Shown: positions 1 to 5,663 of the stretch, one piece after another
Layout of the letters: every line of letters begins with the position of its first letter
How positions within the stretch are numbered: position 1 is the first letter of the stretch
NCBI GenBank assembly: GCA_900754605.1
Contig: CAAEDK010000126.1
Location: 1 to 6,032 of the forward strand
Length of the DNA stretch: 6,032 bases
Origin: an uncultured Oscillospiraceae bacterium
GTDB lineage: Bacteria > Bacillota_A > Clostridia > Oscillospirales > Oscillospiraceae
Reading direction: 5' to 3'
Notes under the pieces: model-generated
Told to the model about the DNA's origin: nothing
The model's input: only the letters and a program-made list of their open reading frames with translations
The model's database searches: none
Made by a program: the position numbers and the translations under genes

Positions 1-39
1 ATAGGGGGCGTTCCCAAAGGGAGCGCCCCCTATTTTTTT
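1..39 (+). terminator. Intrinsic terminator, possibly bidirectional
   Basis: Bases 1-10 (ATAGGGGGCG) pair exactly with 24-33. The stem continues through a G-U and four more pairs to an AAA loop at 16-18, giving about 15 bp. A run of T follows at 33-39. This is a textbook Rho-independent terminator for a plus-strand gene ending left of the window. On the minus strand the hairpin is preceded by an A run, so it may also stop minus-strand transcription coming from the maturase remnant and the MATE gene. That second role cannot be confirmed because the sequence left of base 1 is not shown. Confidence 0.85.
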
Positions 40-41
40 CA

Positions 42-324
42 GGAGAAAATCCTATCATTTTTGATTGGTAATGGCTCTTGGCCTGAAAGCGGCGGCCCGA
101 CTCACTGTTCAGTGCCTGCTCTACCAAGGAAGTGTAGAGATTGCCCATGTAGCACTGGTCCAGGATGAAGAAATCACAGGGATAGAGGCTGCCATCCACC
201 TCGACTACCAGGTAGCTGCTGTGGGCGCTGGAGGCGGCACAGGTGCTTAGGGTATTCCGGCCAGAAGGGGAAGGCAGTCGTCAAACAGGCGGATACCCGC
301 ATACTTCGCAGCAGCCCAGCTGTT
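42..324 (-). pseudogene. Remnant of an anaerobic sulfatase-maturase-type radical SAM enzyme (C-terminal part)
   Basis: No intact ORF is present, but the minus strand carries the C-terminal SPASM-like region of an anSME-type maturase in two frames. One frame (306-250) reads KYAGIRLFDDCLPLLAGIP and then hits TAA at 247-249. The next stretch continues in another frame from about 256 with STCAASSAHSSY, LVVEVDGSLYPCDFFILD and QCYMGNLYTSLVEQ. Family members carry closely similar text, with VVEADGSVYPCDFYVLD leading to LGN. These enzymes oxidise Cys or Ser of sulfatases to formylglycine, and the region ligates auxiliary 4Fe-4S clusters. The radical-SAM CxxxCxxC half is absent, an in-frame TGA lies at 325-327, at least one frameshift is present, and the downstream frame runs without a stop into the terminator hairpin. 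A cysteine expected just before SSY appears to be replaced by His. Bases 325-398, between this remnant and the MATE stop, give an open frame (FYGKQDSFYIKLRPAKGM) that I do not recognise. The family call is from remembered motifs. Confidence 0.7.
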
Positions 325-398
325 TCATGTTCTGTCATACCCTTTGCGGGCCGCAGTTTGATGTAAAAGGAGTCTTGTTTCCCATAGAAACAACTGTC

Positions 399-1796
399 TC
401 AGTGTGTGATGGGGGCAGCGTTTGAGGTCTGGACTGGACGGTGGTTTAGGGCCTGCTCCCGGATCCAGCCCAGCTTTCGCCGATAGAACAGTACGGTGAC
501 CAGAGGGGGAATCAGATCGGAGATTGTCTCTGCACAGAAGGTAGATACTGCACCGAAGGCGGCGGGCAGGGCGAACAGAGCCGCAAAATAGATGGCCTTC
601 CGGAAAAAGGACAGGGGGAGGGAGAACTGCATCATCCCCATGCCATTCAGTCCGTCCACAATGACATACTGCACGGCCAGAGGGACCACGCCGATAGAGA
701 AAATGTGGATGGCAGTGACCGCCAGGGCAGAGACTCGGGGGTCCGGCGTGAAAATATGGGTGAAGGGAGCGGCCAGCAGCAGTCCTACCAGACACAAGGC
801 GGTGGTATAAGCCAGTGAGAGGAGCAGGATATATTTTTGGGCCTCCAGGATACGTCTTGGCTGTCCAGCTCCCAAATTGTATCCCAGGATGGAGGCTGTT
901 CCGCTGGTGATACCGCCTAAGGGCATGGTGACGACCAGCATGAAACTCTGGGCAACAGTGGCCGCGGCCACCAACAGATCGCCCTGCTCCGGGCCTCCGT
1001 ATCGCTGAAGTACTGCATTGAGGGCGATGATCATTACGTTGTCTACTGCGATGATGACAAAGGGGGTGAGGCCAGTGAGCAGGATACGCAGCATGGTGCG
1101 AAGGCTGTATCCGCCAAAGGTAATGCGTACCGGCGGTACTGGGCCGAATAGGAAACGCAGCACGAACAAGCAGCTGGCCAGCTGGCTGAGCACGGTGGCG
1201 ATGGCCGCTCCCTTGACGCCCAGGTCCAGCAGGAAGATAAAAACCGGATCCAGGAGAATGTTGAGCACCGCCCCCAACATCACCGACTGCATCCCCTTCT
1301 TGGCGAAACCCTGGCAGATGATGAATTGGTTCATCCCAGTAGACAGCAGGGCGAATACCGTGCCGGTGAGGTAATAGGAGTAGTAGTCCATCGCATAGGG
1401 CAGAGTCTCAGGGCTGGCGCCAAACAGCAGCAGGGCGGGTCGCCGGGTGGCATAGGCCACCCCCATCAGTGCCAGGGCCAGGCCAGTGAGGAGAAGAAAA
1501 CAGTTGGCGAGGATACGCCGGGCCTCATCCTGCCGCCCTTCGCCCATCCGGATGCTGATGAGGGGGGAGCCGCCTACCCCCACCCAGAAGGCCACCGAAC
1601 TGAGCATGGTGACAATGGGGCCGCATACACCGGCTCCAGCTAAGGCCAGACTGCCAACTTGGGCGATGTTTCCAATGTACATCCGATCCACTACGCTATA
1701 CAGCACGCTGACAAACTGGGCCAGCATGCTGGGGATGGCGATGCGCAGGACCAGCGGCCGGATGGGGTCGCTGCGCAGATCATTTTCCAGCTTCAT
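399..1796 (-). CDS. MATE family efflux transporter
   Basis: Encodes a 465-residue polytopic inner-membrane protein of the MATE (multidrug and toxic compound extrusion) family. These are Na+ or H+ antiporters that export cationic drugs and metabolites; the substrate here cannot be predicted. The N-terminus is typical: a short charged lead (KLENDLRSDPIRPL), then the first helix with IPSMLAQFVSVLYSVVDRMYIGN, matching the family pattern around the VD(R)xxIG motif. About 12 hydrophobic segments follow, split by a central loop near FLFGPVPPVRITFGGYS into two six-helix halves, and the length is normal. I chose ATG at 1796, preceded by AAGGAG with a rather long 12-nt gap. A GTG nine codons upstream (1823) is the alternative and has a weak TGAGGA in front. 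The gene lies 94 nt after bofA with no terminator between, but has its own sigma-A-like promoter. A bofA-related job is not implied. Confidence 0.93.
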   Translation of the reverse strand: MKLENDLRSDPIRPLVLRIAIPSMLAQFVSVLYSVVDRMYIGNIAQVGSLALAGAGVCGPIVTMLSSVAFWVGVGGSPLISIRMGEGRQDEARRILANCFLLLTGLALALMGVAYATRRPALLLFGASPETLPYAMDYYSYYLTGTVFALLSTGMNQFIICQGFAKKGMQSVMLGAVLNILLDPVFIFLLDLGVKGAAIATVLSQLASCLFVLRFLFGPVPPVRITFGGYSLRTMLRILLTGLTPFVIIAVDNVMIIALNAVLQRYGGPEQGDLLVAAATVAQSFMLVVTMPLGGITSGTASILGYNLGAGQPRRILEAQKYILLLSLAYTTALCLVGLLLAAPFTHIFTPDPRVSALAVTAIHIFSIGVVPLAVQYVIVDGLNGMGMMQFSLPLSFFRKAIYFAALFALPAAFGAVSTFCAETISDLIPPLVTVLFYRRKLGWIREQALNHRPVQTSNAAPITH

Positions 1797-1857
1797 AAGG
1801 ATGCTTCTCTCCTTCTCTTGCACTCCTCAGCAGGCGGCGGGCCGCCCGCTGACGGCC

Positions 1858-1887
1858 ATTATAGCATGGAGATGGATCAAAAGTAAA
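1858..1887 (-). promoter_or_regulatory. Sigma-A-like promoter for the MATE gene, extended -10
   Basis: On the minus strand, TATAAT (1858-1863) is preceded directly by TGC, a perfect extended -10. A weaker -35, TTTACT (1882-1887), lies 18 bp upstream. The predicted start near 1851 leaves about a 55-nt leader before the ATG at 1796. The -35 begins 3 nt after the bofA stop, so MATE could be read both from this promoter and by read-through from bofA. Confidence 0.6.
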
Positions 1888-1890
1888 GGA

Positions 1891-2160
1891 CTAGCGCAGG
1901 GCCCACTGAAGCATCAGCAGCAGGCCGAAGCCGGGGGCTCCCAGGACCCCGAGCACCAGGGCATTGACTGGGTTAACGCCCAGGCTGACGCCTATAATGG
2001 GACTGACATGGCTGAACAGGGCCAGGACCGCCAGCCCCACAGAGGAGCGAACTGCCAGCCGGAGCAATTTCCCCAGAGGGCGGCGGAGCAGAGCCAGCCC
2101 GGCCAGCAGGAGAAGTCCCAGCGCCAGCCAAGGAGTGGAGGCCCCGGTCACGGGGCACAC
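1891..2160 (-). CDS. bofA: Pro-sigma-K processing inhibitor BofA family protein
   Basis: Encodes an 89-residue hydrophobic protein. In Bacillus subtilis, BofA with SpoIVFA holds the membrane protease SpoIVFB inactive in the outer forespore membrane, which delays cleavage of pro-sigma-K until the forespore signals. The sequence shows hydrophobic segments at about residues 10-25, 36-52 and 64-87. The last carries the family signature GVNPVNALVLGVLGAPGFG (61-79), with Asn63, Asn66 and the Gly/Pro-rich turn typical of BofA. The start is GTG at 2160, five nt after AAGGAG. It overlaps the 3' end of the DUF2508 gene by 13 nt in another frame, so the two are probably translationally coupled. The same DUF2508 (yaaL)-bofA order is known in B. 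subtilis, which strengthens the call. No spoIVF genes are in the window, so presence of the whole checkpoint is inferred only. Confidence 0.9.
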   Translation of the reverse strand: MCPVTGASTPWLALGLLLLAGLALLRRPLGKLLRLAVRSSVGLAVLALFSHVSPIIGVSLGVNPVNALVLGVLGAPGFGLLLMLQWALR

Positions 2161-2384
2161 TCCAGCTCCTTGACCCGGCGGAGCAGATAGTCATACCGGG
2201 ATTGGAGAGCTTTGATCTCAAAGACATAGGATTCAATCAGATCGCTGTCGCTGACGGTGTTGAAACTGCCGTATGCCTGTTGGATCAGGGTGCGGGTACT
2301 GGCCAGAGAGGCCAGCAATTCCTGGCGTTCCGCTTCTCGGGCAGCATGCTCCCGGCGGCGGGGGGAAAACAGGGCGTGGGTCAT
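2148..2384 (-). CDS. DUF2508 (YaaL-like) family protein
   Basis: Encodes a 78-residue soluble, charged, probably mostly helical protein. The C-terminal half (about residues 34-74) reads IQQAYGSFNTVSDSDLIESY followed by an AL-x-RY-x-LL-x-x-VK pattern, the core of the DUF2508 family that includes B. subtilis YaaL. Its biochemical role is unknown. The ATG at 2384 follows AAAGGAG with a 6-nt gap, a near-ideal ribosome site. The frame stays open upstream to 2660, but that extension runs through the promoter, a terminator hairpin and the end of the SLH gene, so it is not coding. The gene ends inside the start of bofA. The conserved pairing with bofA and a sigma-E-like promoter suggest mother-cell expression in sporulation. 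Unlike Bacillus, no recR lies upstream. Confidence 0.85.
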   Translation of the reverse strand: MTHALFSPRRREHAAREAERQELLASLASTRTLIQQAYGSFNTVSDSDLIESYVFEIKALQSRYDYLLRRVKELECAP

Positions 2385-2445
2385 GGGTGTCTCCTTTCTC
2401 AGGGCCGCGCCGGAGCGGAGGGGGCGCGGGAGCCTCTGTATCCTG

Positions 2446-2473
2446 AGGGTATGAATAGTTTGGACAAATATTC
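2446..2473 (-). promoter_or_regulatory. Candidate sigma-E (mother-cell) promoter for DUF2508-bofA
   Basis: On the minus strand GAATATT (2467-2473), a full match to the sigma-E -35 pattern K-M-ATATT, is followed after 13 bp by CATACCCT (2446-2453), which matches 7 of 8 positions of the -10 pattern CATACANT. The predicted start is near 2439, about 55 nt before the DUF2508 ATG. No good sigma-A promoter is seen in this gap. B. subtilis bofA is known to be sigma-E dependent, so site and gene content agree. The assignment is by consensus matching only. Confidence 0.6.
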
Positions 2474-2504
2474 CAGACTTTAACCCGAAAAGGGGATGAG
2501 AACA

Positions 2505-2541
2505 AATAAAAACATCCCCGTGGACGAAACCACGGGGATGT
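2505..2541 (-). terminator. Intrinsic terminator of the SLH-domain gene
   Basis: Bases 2512-2523 (ACATCCCCGTGG) pair perfectly over 12 bp with 2530-2541, with a 6-nt loop. On the minus strand the hairpin is followed by TTTTTATTT. It starts about 21 nt after the SLH gene stop and sits before the sigma-E-like promoter, separating the SLH unit from DUF2508-bofA. Confidence 0.9.
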
Positions 2542-2562
2542 ACTGCTGGAGAAAAGATGGAA

Positions 2563-3798
2563 TCACTGTTTGGGCAGAACGGTTTCGCACAGCGTCTTGA
2601 GAACGGCAGAGAACTCTGCACGGGTAACGGTGCCCAACGGGGCGAGAATCTGGGTTCCATTTGTGCTGCGTCCGGCCAGAAGGCCCTGGCCTACCGCCCA
2701 TTCCACAGCCTCCTGGGCCCAGCCAGCCACCTGACCGGCATCGGAGTAGGAGGTCAACTGTGCGCGCTTTTGGGTATCCAGGCCTGCTGCCTTGGCATAG
2801 CGGAAGAGGGTGAGGGCCAGCTCCTGCCGAGTGGGTGCGCGCTCGGGAGCGAAGGTCTCGCCATCCACACCACTCATGATATCACGGGAGACGGCCCAGG
2901 AGACGGCGGAATAGCACCAGGCTGTATCGGGAACGTCAGTGAAGTGAGTCAGGCCACCGTCTGGCTTTCCTGCTAGCTGGAACAGGATCTGGGCCAGCAT
3001 GGCACGGTTCAGAGGCTGATTTGGAGAGAAGCGGCTTCGGCTGGAGCCAGAGAGCAAGCCCTGAGAGACCACATAGTCCACCGCGCCGTAGTACCAGGCG
3101 CCAGCAGGGACGTCCCGATAATCGGCGGCAGAGGGGGCGGGGAGCTGGTCGAACAGATTGAGGTAATAGCATAACTCATAGTCCGCATTGTCGTGAACAG
3201 AATGGTAATTCACAGTGATCATATAGAGGATAGAGTCTGCTGCGGTCTGTCCCCCGGTCATGCCAGAGAGGTGGCTGGAACTGCCGCTGGTAGTGCGGTC
3301 CTGAATGGCGGCCTGGCCCCTCTTGAGCAGGCTGGAGGCAGTAATAGTATAAGTCTTTCCAGCAGTGAGAGCAGTGGAAACGCCGCTGCTGGCTGCGGTC
3401 AGGGTGCCAGAGGGGGTGAGTACATCGCACACAGGAGACTCCTGGCTGCTGAGCAGTTCATACAGCCCGTCCCCATTCAGATCGGTGAGATAGTCCACTG
3501 TAACAGTGACCTGGGAGGTCTGGGGGATCAGGTGAAATTCTGCATCTTTGGTCACACGGTTGACCGGTGTGTCAAAGTCCAGTGTATCCACGGCCTGAAA
3601 GCGCTCCCCTCCGTCACGCTGGTACAGAGACAGCTGGAGGGTGGATTGAGGAACATCAGTCTCCTGAGCAGAGATGAGTACTTCTGCAAATCCACCAGAG
3701 GCCAAGGGGTCGGCAGCGGATGCAGGAAGGGTCATGGATAGGGTCATCGTAAGTAGAATCGCGGCGGAAAGTCCGCGTCTGAAGCAAGGTCGTCGCAT
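2563..3798 (-). CDS. Secreted S-layer-homology (SLH) domain protein
   Basis: Encodes 411 residues. An N-terminal signal peptide is visible: Arg-rich residues 2-8, a hydrophobic core at about 10-24, and an ASA cleavage motif ending near residue 28. Residues 30-220 form an extracellular region I do not recognise. It is rich in Ser, Thr, Gln and beta-type segments and contains a D-x-N-x-D-G-x-x-E loop at 106-114 that resembles a calcium-binding EF-hand or dockerin loop. Three SLH domains follow, at about 227-276 (YRDVPAGAWYYGAVDYV), 286-335 (FTDVPDTAWCYSAVSWAV) and 350-405 (YSDAGQVAGWAQEAVEWAV). Such triplets bind secondary cell-wall polymer and anchor proteins outside the cell. The ATG at 3798 follows AGGAG with a 7-nt gap. 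The gene is a single transcription unit, with its own sigma-A promoter and terminator, divergent from bioB. The role of the N-terminal region is unknown. Confidence 0.92.
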   Translation of the reverse strand: MRRPCFRRGLSAAILLTMTLSMTLPASAADPLASGGFAEVLISAQETDVPQSTLQLSLYQRDGGERFQAVDTLDFDTPVNRVTKDAEFHLIPQTSQVTVTVDYLTDLNGDGLYELLSSQESPVCDVLTPSGTLTAASSGVSTALTAGKTYTITASSLLKRGQAAIQDRTTSGSSSHLSGMTGGQTAADSILYMITVNYHSVHDNADYELCYYLNLFDQLPAPSAADYRDVPAGAWYYGAVDYVVSQGLLSGSSRSRFSPNQPLNRAMLAQILFQLAGKPDGGLTHFTDVPDTAWCYSAVSWAVSRDIMSGVDGETFAPERAPTRQELALTLFRYAKAAGLDTQKRAQLTSYSDAGQVAGWAQEAVEWAVGQGLLAGRSTNGTQILAPLGTVTRAEFSAVLKTLCETVLPKQ

Positions 3799-3864
3799 GG
3801 ATATGCTCCTCTCAAATGGGGATGGGCGGGCTGGCAGGGCTGTGCGGCGCGCCTCTGGCCTTCC

Positions 3865-3893
3865 ATTATAGCGGAGAAGAAAGGAAAATGCAA
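3865..3893 (-). promoter_or_regulatory. Sigma-A promoter of the SLH-domain gene
   Basis: On the minus strand TTGCAT (3888-3893) and TATAAT (3865-3870) are 17 bp apart. The start is expected near 3858, giving about a 60-nt leader to the ATG at 3798. Its -35 is 35 bp from the nearer BirA-like half-site of bioB, so biotin control of this gene is possible but not shown. Confidence 0.75.
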
Positions 3894-3927
3894 GAAATAC
3901 GGCTCGAAACCGGGGAGTGGGATATAT

Positions 3928-4001
3928 TTGTAAACCTTAAAATATTTTAATTGACAATGAAGAGGAAGGAATGTATACTGAAAGCAGAACAAGGTTTACA
4001 A
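3928..4001. promoter_or_regulatory. BirA-like biotin operator half-sites flanking the bioB promoter
   Basis: TTGTAAACCTT (3928-3938) and AAGGTTTACAA (3991-4001) are exact inverted copies, 52 bp apart. The 9-bp core TTGTAAACC / GGTTTACAA equals the arms of the E. coli bio operator bound by biotinoyl-AMP-loaded BirA, where the gap is about 16 bp. Placement before bioB-bioY fits a biotin repressor. One arm lies upstream of the -35 and the other just after the predicted start and before the RBS. Weaker half-site-like sequences occur at the -35 (AATTGACAA, 3949-3957) and -10 (ATGTATACT, 3971-3979). The left arm ends inside a perfect 14-bp AT palindrome (3937-3950). BirA is the inferred ligand; no birA is in the window. 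Confidence 0.75.
3951..3979 (+). promoter_or_regulatory. Sigma-A promoter of bioB-bioY
   Basis: TTGACA (3951-3956, perfect -35) and TATACT (3974-3979, 5 of 6) are separated by exactly 17 bp. The AT palindrome just upstream could act as an UP element. The start is expected near 3986, leaving a leader of about 31 nt that contains the second BirA-like half-site and the GGAGG ribosome site (4005-4009). Confidence 0.88.
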
Positions 4002-4016
4002 TATGGAGGCGTTCCT

Positions 4017-4967
4017 GTGAAGAGTTTGGCGGAAGAAATCATTGCGGGCCGGCGGTTGGGCAGCCGGGAGGAGGCACTCCCCCTGGTGGAGGCGAATCTG
4101 GAGGAGTTGTGCCAGGGGGCAGACCGGATCCGGTCCGCCCTGTGCGGCAGCCAGGCTGATCTGTGCACCATTATTAACGGGCGCAGCGGCCGGTGCGGCG
4201 AGGACTGTAAGTTCTGTGCCCAGTCCTGCCACTACCACACCCAGGCGGAAGAGTACCCATTTCTGGCAGAGGAGGAGATCCTGGCAGCCTGCCGCAGGGA
4301 TAAGGCGGCAGGGGCTCATCGCTTCTCCATCGTCACTGCGGGCCGGAACCTGAAAGGGGAGGATCTGGAGCGGGCCTTGTCCGCATATCGGAGGCTGCAT
4401 CAGGAGACGGGGATGAAGCTGTGTGCCTCTCACGGCCTTCAAACACAGGAGGAATTTGAATGCATGAAGGCGGCAGGCGTAGAGCGCTGCCACATCAATC
4501 TGGAAACCTCTCGCCGTTATTTTCCCCAAATTTGTACGACCCACAGCTATCAAGACAAGGTGGACAATATCCGCCGTGCTCAGGCAGCCGGACTGGATGT
4601 GTGCTCCGGCGGTATCCTGGGGATGGGAGAAACCTGGGAAGACCGGATCGACATGGCACTTGACCTGGCAGCGCTTGGGATCAGCTCCATCCCACTGAAC
4701 ATTCTGAGGCCTATCCCTGGTACTCCGTTTGAGGATCTGGAGCCCATCACCAATCAAGAGGTGCTCCGGGCAGTGGCCATCTTCCGCTACCTCAATCCTA
4801 CCGCCTGGATCCGGATGGCCGCCGGGCGTGGCCAGTTTTCCGGTGGCGGGGCGGAACTGTTCCGCTCCGGGGCCAATGCGGCTATCACTGGGGATATGCT
4901 TACCACCACTGGGACCAGCATGGCGGGGGATACCGCGATGTTCCGGGCCTTGGGCTATCAGCTGTAA
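4017..4967 (+). CDS. bioB: Biotin synthase (radical SAM)
   Basis: Encodes 316 residues. BioB inserts sulfur into dethiobiotin to form biotin, using SAM-derived 5'-deoxyadenosyl radicals in the cytoplasm. The radical-SAM cluster motif CGEDCKFC is at residues 60-67 (Cys60, 64, 67), followed by AQSCHYHT. Family landmarks include ASHGLQT (Cys136 just before), NLETS, DVCSGGILGMGET (Cys196), NILRPIPGTP and IRMAAGR (Arg266). By alignment with E. coli BioB, Cys136, Cys196 and Arg266 match Cys128, Cys188 and Arg260, ligands of the sulfur-donor [2Fe-2S] cluster. The position of Cys97 is Ser104 (HRFSIVTAGR), and an extra Cys71 lies next to the radical-SAM motif, so the auxiliary cluster may be of another type. 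I chose GTG at 4017, seven nt after GGAGG, giving the usual N-terminus KSLAEEIIAG. Upstream starts would fall in the promoter. bioY follows 22 nt later, and BirA-type repression is likely. Confidence 0.95.
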   Translation: MKSLAEEIIAGRRLGSREEALPLVEANLEELCQGADRIRSALCGSQADLCTIINGRSGRCGEDCKFCAQSCHYHTQAEEYPFLAEEEILAACRRDKAAGAHRFSIVTAGRNLKGEDLERALSAYRRLHQETGMKLCASHGLQTQEEFECMKAAGVERCHINLETSRRYFPQICTTHSYQDKVDNIRRAQAAGLDVCSGGILGMGETWEDRIDMALDLAALGISSIPLNILRPIPGTPFEDLEPITNQEVLRAVAIFRYLNPTAWIRMAAGRGQFSGGGAELFRSGANAAITGDMLTTTGTSMAGDTAMFRALGYQL

Positions 4968-4989
4968 TGTACAAGAGAGAAGGAGAATC

Positions 4990-5565
4990 ATGATGCAGGA
5001 TCAAATAACTTCCGGTGTGGCCGGACAGAAAAACAAGACGTATGCCCTGGCGATGACTGCCTTGATGGCGGCGGTGACTTGTGTACTGGCCCCCATGGCC
5101 ATCCCCATCGGGCCAGTACCAATCTCTCTGACCAATCTGGCCATTTATCTATCCCTGTATTTGCTGGGCTGGAAGTGGGGAACAGTCAGCTATGTGGTTT
5201 ATATGCTCATCGGCATGGTGGGTGTTCCGGTTTTCTCCGGCTTCACTGGGGGGCTTGGCAAGCTGGCCGGACCCACCGGCGGCTACATCATCGGCTTTGT
5301 GCCCATGGCAGTATTGGCTGGATTGGTGATCGACCACTCCCGGAGCAGGGTGATCCAGTTGATCGGGATGGCGGCGGCCACGGCGGTATGCTATGCCTTC
5401 GGTACGGCATGGTTCTGCCTTTCTATGGACAGCACGGTGTCTGCCGCCCTGGGCCTGTGTGTGTTTCCGTTCATTCCTGGTGATGTAGCCAAGATGCTTC
5501 TGGCTCTGACATTTGGCCCCATGCTGCGGAGCCGTCTGGAACGGGCTGGGTTATATCGGGGCTGA
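4990..5565 (+). CDS. bioY: Biotin transporter BioY (ECF S-component)
   Basis: Encodes a 191-residue membrane protein with about six hydrophobic segments (near 18-39, 45-60, 63-80, 97-115, 121-143 and 150-178). BioY binds biotin with high affinity and works alone or with the shared ECF ATPases and EcfT. Family landmarks are IPIGPVPISLTNLAIYL (38-54), GVPVFSGFTGGLGKLAGPTGGY (split as GVPVFSGFTG at 78-87 and LAGPTGGYIIGF at 92-103) and FIPGDVAKMLLA (161-172). Length is normal. Two adjacent ATGs (4990, 4993) follow AAGGAG at 4980-4985; gaps are 4 and 7 nt, so the second may be the one used. The gene lies 22 nt after bioB with no terminator between, so both are likely on one BirA-controlled transcript pairing the last biosynthetic step with uptake. 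No ecfA or ecfT genes are in the window. Confidence 0.94.
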   Translation: MMQDQITSGVAGQKNKTYALAMTALMAAVTCVLAPMAIPIGPVPISLTNLAIYLSLYLLGWKWGTVSYVVYMLIGMVGVPVFSGFTGGLGKLAGPTGGYIIGFVPMAVLAGLVIDHSRSRVIQLIGMAAATAVCYAFGTAWFCLSMDSTVSAALGLCVFPFIPGDVAKMLLALTFGPMLRSRLERAGLYRG

Positions 5566-5574
5566 CACTAGGTT

Positions 5575-5616
5575 GGGAGGGGGCAGTCAGCCCCCTCCCA
5601 GAAAGTTTTGATTTTC
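5575..5616 (+). terminator. Terminator of the bioB-bioY operon
   Basis: GGGAGGGGGC (5575-5584) pairs perfectly with 5590-5599 around a 5-nt loop, ten nt after the bioY stop. The T tract is imperfect and displaced: TTTT at 5606-5609 and again at 5612-5615. It is probably a real but perhaps leaky terminator, separating bioBY from the T-box transcript. Confidence 0.75.
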
Positions 5617-5628
5617 AGCAAAAAAGAC

Positions 5629-5657
5629 TTGACAAGCGGGTTCGGGGTGCATATAAT
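5629..5657 (+). promoter_or_regulatory. Consensus sigma-A promoter of the T-box transcript
   Basis: TTGACA (5629-5634) and TATAAT (5652-5657) are both perfect and 17 bp apart. The start is expected near 5664. Such a strong constitutive promoter suits a gene whose output is set afterwards by leader termination. Confidence 0.92.
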
Positions 5658-5663
5658 GGCACC

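Noticed and set aside
65..425. Short plus-strand frames at 65-250 and 243-425
   Set aside because: They are antisense to the maturase remnant, whose minus-strand signature is clear; neither translation looks like a protein.
1829..1851. GC-rich near-palindrome in the MATE leader as a regulatory hairpin
   Set aside because: The symmetric core leaves almost no loop and no T tract follows; it could be chance in GC-rich DNA.
1486..2190. Plus-strand open frame across the MATE start and bofA
   Set aside because: It is antisense to two well-supported genes and their promoter, with low-complexity Gln/Pro/Arg-rich translation.
2385..2660. N-terminal extension of the DUF2508 frame up to 2660
   Set aside because: It overlaps the end of the SLH gene, a 12-bp terminator hairpin and the sigma-E-like promoter. 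The ATG at 2384 has an ideal AAAGGAG.
3951..4016. A longer bioB starting at 3951, adding 22 residues
   Set aside because: The start would lie in the -35 box itself, upstream of the predicted transcription start, and would read through the second operator arm. GTG at 4017 has a well-spaced GGAGG and gives the normal N-terminus.
4729..4989. N-terminal extension of bioY into bioB
   Set aside because: It is out of frame over conserved bioB codons and resembles no BioY N-terminus. The double ATG at 4990/4993 has an RBS.
3996..4991. Long minus-strand open frame opposite bioB (about 331 codons)
   Set aside because: It is a shadow of a GC-rich gene. bioB shows full family conservation on the plus strand, and the antisense product has no recognisable features.
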